The notes under the pieces were generated by a model that searched no databases, was not told where the DNA came from, and worked only from the letters and a program-made list of their open reading frames with translations. The position numbers were made by a program, and so were the translations under genes. A DNA stretch of 64,000 nucleotides from Lantana camara (lineage: Eukaryota > Streptophyta > Magnoliopsida > Lamiales > Verbenaceae): positions 89,672,894-89,736,893 of the forward strand of contig CM074859.1 in assembly GCA_037501455.1 (NCBI GenBank), given 5' to 3'. Positions 58,088-64,000 of this stretch are shown piece by piece; the stretch's first letter is position 1, and the number at the start of each line of letters is the position of its first letter.

Positions 58088-58308
58088 GTATTATAAATTA
58101 TATATATTGATAGGGTCAAAATACGCTCGTCCCACGTTTGGACACGTGGCAATTCGAGGTAGTAACACATGTTCTCTTGTGATTAAGGCAGTCATACACG
58201 AGCGCCCAAACCCCCCGAGCATCAAAGTTTCTCAAGGACACGTGCCATCTCTGCTACGTACCTGCATGATTAACATTTCCGCTCTCTGACGAGCGCACTT
58301 CGCAACAC
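58083..58308. other. Unassigned DNA up to the break point of element H
   Basis: No motif recognised. The break in the H frame is near 58308, where FTDHN is followed by unrelated residues and a stop. Confidence 0.4.
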
Positions 58309-61117
58309 CAGGTTGTGGTCGGTGAAGATCTCAAAGGAGGTCCCGTAAAGATAATGTCTCCATTTCCCGAGAGCAAAGATCACGGCTGCAAGCTCCAGGT
58401 CGTGTGTAGGATAATTCTTTTCATATTCCTTTAACTTCCGGGGAAGCATAAGCGATCACTTTTCCCTTCTGAGTCAATACACATCCTAAGCCTTCCTTAG
58501 AAGCATCTGTATACACTGCATACTCCTCTGAACCCTCGGGAAGTGCTAACACCGAAGCTGATACTAACTTTTCTTTCAGAAAGTTGAAACTTTGATCACA
58601 TTTCTCGTCCCAGACAAACTTGACATCTTTCTTTGTCAATCGGGTTAACGGTGCAGCAATCTTGGAAAAATCCTGAACGAACCTCCTATAATACCCGGCC
58701 AATCCCAAGAAACTTCTCACCTCTGAGGCGCTCTTTGGTTTCTCCCATTTGAGCACGGCTTCGATTTTCGAGGGATCGACTTCGAAACCTTTACCCGAAA
58801 TTACATGTCCCAAGAAAGCAACCTGATCGATCCAGAATTCACACTTGCTGAATTTAGCAAATAACTGATGCTCCTTTAAGGTTTGCAGCACAAGCTTAAG
58901 ATGCCTTGCATGTTCCTCGGCAGATTTTGAGAATACCAAGATATCATCGATGAAAATGACCACAAACTTGTCGAAGAAAGGCCTGAAAATCCGGTGCATC
59001 ATATCCATAAAAGCTGCAGGGGCATTAGTTAACCCAAATGGCATAACCATAAACTCGTAATGCCCGTACCGAGTATTGAATCCCGTCTTTGGAATATCCT
59101 CTGCTCGGATCCGCAGCTGGTAGTATCCCTGTCTTAAATCCAATTTCGAATAAACTTTGGAACCCTGAAGTATATCAAATAAATCCTCGATATGTGGGAG
59201 GGGATACTTGTTCTTAATAGTCATCCGGTTTAACTCCCGGTAATCGATGCACATTCTCAAAGTTCCGTCCTTTTTCTTGACAAATAACACCGGTGCTCCC
59301 CAAGGTGAAGAACTCGGCCGGATGTACCCAACTTCCAATAGTGCCTCGAGCTGAACTTTTAATTCTTTCAATTCTGCTGGAGCCATCCGATACGGAGTCT
59401 TTTAATACGGTTTGGCATTCGGATAAAGATCAATCACAAACTCTATCTCTCGTTCAGGAGGCAAAGAATCTAACTTCTCTGGAAATACCTCGGGAAACTC
59501 CTTTACCAATTCTGTCTCTTCCAATTTCACCTGATCCTTTGGTTTGTTCAAAATATAAGCAATAAACCCTGTAGCCCCGTCTCTGACCAATTTCTGAGCC
59601 TCTGAGAATGAAAGTAGGGGTACGGTCCTCGAAGTCCAACCCGTAATCACCTCTGAACCCAACTGTACCTTCTTTGCTCGGCAATCTATCGTAGCACAAT
59701 GCCGGTACAACTAATCCATCCCCAGAATAGACCCGTATCTCTCCATTGGCATAACAATGAAATCTGTCAGAAATTCCCGGCCTTCAATCACCACTGGAAC
59801 ATCCCTGTAAACCTGATCTGTCTCTCGCCTACTACCGAAAGGAGTACTAACTAAATAGCGCATAGAAGAGCACATAGCAGGCAAGGATAATGTAATAGCA
59901 ATAGAGTGCGCAAGAAAGGAGTGTGTAGCTCCTGGATCAAATAATGTATGAATGTTCGTGCCATGGATGCAAATAGTACCTTCCACTACCGCTGCAGGGT
60001 TGATCTCAGCATCCTGCTCCTCTCCGGCTAATGCATAAGCTCGAGCTCTCACCAGTGGCCTTGGTCCTGCAGGTGGCGGATCCTGACGATCCGGACAACC
60101 ATCAACTCTGTGCTCGTCGCTCCCACAAATCAAACATAAACCCAACCGGCGTCTGCAGTTGTCATAGTTATGTGTAGGAAGTCCATAGAATCTGCAGCCC
60201 GATTTCTGAGGTGGTGCTGGAGCTCTGGGAGCCTTCTGTAACGGTCCTGTGGCTTTAAGCTTCTTCCCGGAGTCCTTTAGTGCTAGAGGCGCAGAATAAA
60301 CCATAGGCCTCTTTCCTGCACTCGACCCCTATCCCGATCTCGAGCCCGAAGCCTGTCTAGTACGAGGAATAGATCTCCTGGCAATATCAGAATCCTCAAC
60401 TTTCAAAGCTTTAGCAGTAGGTTTGGCCCAAGTGCTCGTATTAGTTGCTTTCAGGGCGTCCTGGATGTCGGGTCGAAGTCCCTGTACGAACTGCATCGCC
60501 TTGTGAAAGTCATCATTCGCTATGTTGGGTGCATAGCGAGAAAGCCTCTCGAACTCGGCGATATACTGACCAACAGATCTCCAACCTTGCTTTAACTCTG
60601 TAAACTCCTTCAACCTGCGGGTACGGGAAGCTGGAGGAATAAACTTGTTTCTGAACTCCCGTACGAAGACCTCCCAGGTAATATCAGTACCAGCGGCCTC
60701 CAAAACTATCTGTGTGCTATCCCACCAGGAGTAAGCCTCACCCTGGATCAAAGTAAGGGTGCAGCGAGCCTTCTCCTGAGTATTACAAGGTATGAGCTGC
60801 CAAATCCTTTCAATCTCCTTCAGCCACATCTCTGCCTGTATGTCGTCGCCCTTATAGAACTTCGGGGGGCATTGATTCTGAAATTCACTTAAAATGGCAG
60901 AAATGGGGTTCTCCTGGGGTGCTACTGGTGCTGGTGGTGGTGTAGGGACCCTTTCCTGTAGCCTCTGATCAATCAACCCCACTACCGCTTTCATAAAATC
61001 CTGAGGCTGTGCCTGAGCAGGTGGAGAAGGAGGTGATCTCTCACGACGATGGTGGTGGCGATGATGGTGATGCCTGTGTCTTGGAGATCGGTCACGATGA
61101 TGTCTATCACGATCCAT
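58309..61117 (-). pseudogene. Gypsy gag-pol of element H, three stops and 3' truncation
   Basis: One reading frame from ATG at 61117 through gag, protease and reverse transcriptase into RNase H, broken by in-frame stops at 60326-60328 (TAG), 59711-59713 (TAG, where relatives have Trp after GMD) and 59402-59404 (TAA). Gag core: AYSWWDS, FVREFRNKFIPP, FVQGLRPDIQ. The first zinc knuckle has lost its second Cys (CRFYGLPTHNYDNC); the second is intact (CLICGSDEHRVDGC). Protease: DPGATHSF. Reverse transcriptase: [42 protein letters not shown] and FIDDILVFS. RNase H starts at [14 protein letters not shown] and ends at FTDHN, after which the rest, integrase and the 3' LTR are missing. Not functional. 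Confidence 0.93.
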
Positions 61118-61348
61118 CCTGAGATCAAATCACTACACATGCGTGGTTTGATTAATAAATGCAAATGTGTGCATATAATTCAATAATATCAATAAACACA
61201 CATTCAAGGAAAAGCAATATCTCAAGTAATGCAAGAATTCAAGTAAACCAAGCAATTCAGCTAAATGCAGACTCTCAAGTACCAAATAATCCTATGCCGT
61301 GCGACTTAGACTGACGTGACACGACTCGAGAACCTCGGTTTTGCAACC

Positions 61349-61362
61349 GGGCTCTGATACCA
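61349..61362 (-). other. Primer binding site of element H
   Basis: On the minus strand TGGTATCAGAGCCC, eight bases inside the 5' LTR end; a perfect initiator methionine tRNA primer match. Confidence 0.88.
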
Positions 61363-61370
61363 CCTGTAGA

Positions 61371-63942
61371 TGTAGCACCCTAACCCCCAAGGCACTACAT
61401 CCCCCGAACTATAGCCTCGATCCACATACGAAATGGAAAATCCGTACATAAACCAAAACTATAGCGAACGGGTGACAATTAAAATGAACGAGCTAGGCGG
61501 GACACTCCCCAACATAATTAAACCAAAACATTAATTTAAAAGCGGAAGCAATAAGCCAATCTTACATATAGGTACCATATTTACCGAATAGATACATAAT
61601 AGATACCAAAATAACTATCAATACATTATCATCTCTTATATGATATACATGTCCAAGTATCCAAAATAGACTAACAATTATCGTGACATGTCTTCCCAAA
61701 AGGTCTATACATGCTTTATAAAAAGTGAAGTATCAGTCTATCGAAGACTGAGTGAGGGGTAATAATTATATATAACATACACCACATGCAAGTTGTAGCC
61801 TCGGGTGAAGACTTGGAAATAAAATAAATATATAGTTCAAGAAAACTTGTTCTTTGCCCGAGATTACAACTAATCACTTTAATATGTTAACTTGATCATT
61901 TCATGAACATGTGGCCCCGACGAGTAAGGGCAATTCTCCAACCTTTAAACCCAACATGAACAATACGTGCTTGCATTATTAATTCAATACATGATCATAC
62001 ATTTCAATTTAGTGCACAATTAGACAATTTCATGCTTGAAACATGCAATAACTCGAGGATAATCCGACATGCCGGATCCATCCCCAGTCTCCTTCTTCCT
62101 CCGGGTGATAGTGGGTTTGCAAGGCCCAACTATCCCGACATGGTGTACATAGGGAACATGAGTCCCTAAGCACGGAACTCCTTCCACCACTAATCTCCTA
62201 GTGGCTTCGGGGGTGATCCCAATGAGGTGAGAATAGCTCAAGAGTTACCCGTCAGCCCTTGTTTTCCCGGTTGGCTCAAGAACTATCCTCGGGCCCACAT
62301 GCAGTCATGTACTCGCCAAACATGCTTGAAAATCATGATAATCATGGCTTGCTTGCTCGAAATGTTTATAGTTTTGAAACCGTTTATAGATATAATACGT
62401 TTTGGCCGAAAATAACACATAAAGGTTGTAGGGTTCTATGTACCTAGAACAAAACCTCACCTTTTCCTACAAAACACAACAAGGATATGCTCTAGGGAGC
62501 CTGCTCCTTGTCCACGACCTCGTGACCTGTGCAAACACGACGTGTATACGTGAGACATGACTCAAAATGGACCAAATAGGACGAACGGCGGAAATGCAAC
62601 GAGATGACGAGCAATATGCAATGTGCATGAAAACATCTTGTTTTGGCACATATTGTATCATATAATAGCAATTCGGGGCCAAAGAAATCATCGGATCATG
62701 GATCTAAAAATTTAATTTTATGCAGAAAGTTTTGTTCTGTCAGACGCACAGGAACGGCCTTTCCGGCTTCCCTTTGTAAATGGGAAGGGCCGTTCCCGTG
62801 GCCCTTCAAACGCGCCAACGATTTTAAATTTAAAAGCGTGCCTTTAGCTGGGAACGGCCCTTCCGGCACACAGGCCAAAATGGGAACGGCCGTTCCCAAG
62901 CTCGGCCGCCTATTTTGTTTAAAAGAGTGGGAACGCCCGTTCCCACAATGCCTTGAGGCTGGGAACGGTCGTTCCCAGTTTCTGCAACTGAAAAACAGAG
63001 CAGAAACAGGAAACATTAACAAAGCCACAAAATCCCAAGTTTTGATCCCCAAATGCTATTATTTCCGGAATTATGCATTTGTACATGTTCAAGACTTGAT
63101 AATATATCACTTAAACACCTAAACATGAAATATCATCAAGATTTCAAGCCTCCAAGTTCATGCTCAAACTTGATCACTCAAGCTAAATATTCAAGAATTC
63201 ATGCTCCAATCATGCTATAATTCAAAGAAAAATCATGGTTCATGTAACAAGCAACAATTAATTCATAACTTTCATAATTCCTCAAACCCTAGCTAACCTA
63301 TATATGATCATGAATCATCAAATCATGCAACAATCACCTTTGAAGAACAAGAAATGAAGAAAATAGATGAAGTTGATGGCTAAGCCCCAAAGCTTGAGTT
63401 TAATTCTTGAAATCTTGATGAAATGGAAGAAATCTCTTCTTTCCTTTTGCTTCTTGGAACCGAGAGCTTGAAGGGAAATTATGTTGATGAAAATTTTGAT
63501 GATAAATGATCAAGGAAGATCATGGAAGCAATATACCGTGATTCATGTCTTGGAAATGTGTGAAATGCCAACATTTGCTAATTAATCCTCCAAGAACTCA
63601 AGTCATGCAATTGAGGATATAACTTTTGAAACATGATCAATTAAGCCCTTACAAGCTTATGCAATTAAGTCCCTAAAGTTAAAGAAATGAATATTTAGGG
63701 ACAATTTCGTAATTGAAACACTCTCGGTAGTTTTTTTTCGTAATAAATATTTTTCCATGATATAAAATAATTTTCCAATGATATGAATTCACTTAATTCA
63801 TATAAATAATGTTTCATGAATTTTATAAAAATATGAGATGTCACGTAAGAGTTTTATAAAATTAAAGAATTAAAATAAATTTCTACGCTCAAAATCTCAC
63901 ATGTGGCGTGCTTACCTGTTCATCCGGAACCGGGGCGTTACA
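61371..63942 (-). repeat. 5' LTR of element H
   Basis: 2572 bp, TGTAACGCCCCGG at 63942 to GGGTGCTACA at 61371 on the minus strand. Six palindromes of the GGGAACGGCCGTTCCC family (62749-62977), a donor-like AAG|GTGAGG at 62460, arms CCACT/AGTGG (62187-62204), GATAG-TGGG/CCCA-CTATC (62107-62134), GTTGTAGCCTCGGG with CCCGAGATTACAAC (about 61792-61805 and 61857-61870) and CAGTCT/AGACTG near 61734. The acceptor CAG of the other copies is not evident here. Confidence 0.88.
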
Positions 63943-64000
63943 CTCTGGCCTCCAAGGCCCTTGGTTGACACGAGCGTGCTCTTAAGCCCTCGTTACCAAC
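63943..64000. other. Right flank of element H
   Basis: Only 58 bp. The first five bases, CTCTG, would be one copy of the target duplication, but the other copy was lost with the 3' end of H. Confidence 0.3.

Noticed and set aside
62643..63122. 159-codon plus-strand frame and its antisense partners
   Set aside because: They read through the GGGAACGG palindrome cluster of LTR H; the same happens in each LTR with that cluster, because the repeat lacks stops.

Overview
The window is nuclear DNA of a flowering plant, probably a eudicot. The evidence is spliced genes with GT..AG introns, a plant-type HAK/KUP potassium transporter, a cytosolic 60S ribosomal protein gene with a telo-box/site II promoter, MITEs in introns, and a large nest of Ty3/gypsy and Ty1/copia LTR retrotransposons. 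There are no bacterial operons, rRNA genes, tRNA genes or CRISPR arrays that I can support.

Layout. 1-2392 is the start of a gypsy LTR on the minus strand that runs off the left edge. 2393-4372 holds small repeat-like DNA. 4700-9767 (minus) is an HAK/KUP/KT K+ transporter that I could splice into nine coding exons (829 codons plus stop). Its introns carry MITEs, including two MITEs nested in a third. A probable 5' UTR and promoter lie near 11540-11872. 12934-14388 (minus) is ribosomal protein L18a (eL20) in four coding exons (177 aa).

15573-57513 is one gypsy element (called A here), bounded by the 5-bp target duplication ATACC and swollen to 41.9 kb by later insertions. Its 5' LTR is split by solo LTR B (17460-21056, TSD TGTAC). 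Its interior holds a copia remnant (G), itself split by solo LTR E (25446-28593, TSD GGCCT), and a probable reverse gypsy LTR (F). Its 3' LTR is split by element C (33515-56361, TSD TTTCT). The 5' LTR of C is split by solo LTR D (34297-47870). D is split by an intact copia element (37659-47768, TSD TTCCG) whose two 1941-bp LTRs look identical. C is a gag-only element with a hAT-like insert in its leader. Host DNA resumes at 57514. 58309-63942 is a 3'-truncated reverse gypsy element (H) with a degraded gag-pol and an intact 5' LTR.

Most notable observation. The gypsy-type LTRs (window-left copy, A, B, C, D, E, H) are diverged in sequence but share an ordered module. It has a consensus-like splice donor (AG|GTGAGGTT), several short hairpins whose arms change together between copies, and a pyrimidine tract with CAG just before a conserved GCTAGGCGG. 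A matching CAG|GATG sits at the gag start in A, C and H. The same LTRs carry, further upstream, clusters of GC-rich palindromes of about 16 bp whose sequence differs by subfamily (GGGAACGGCCGTTCCC type versus CTCCCCGGGCGGGGAG type). This looks like a conserved structured, possibly spliced leader RNA plus a rapidly changing protein-binding module. I know of no description of either, but I could not search for one.

All splice sites, repeats and homologies were read by eye, without alignment or folding software.
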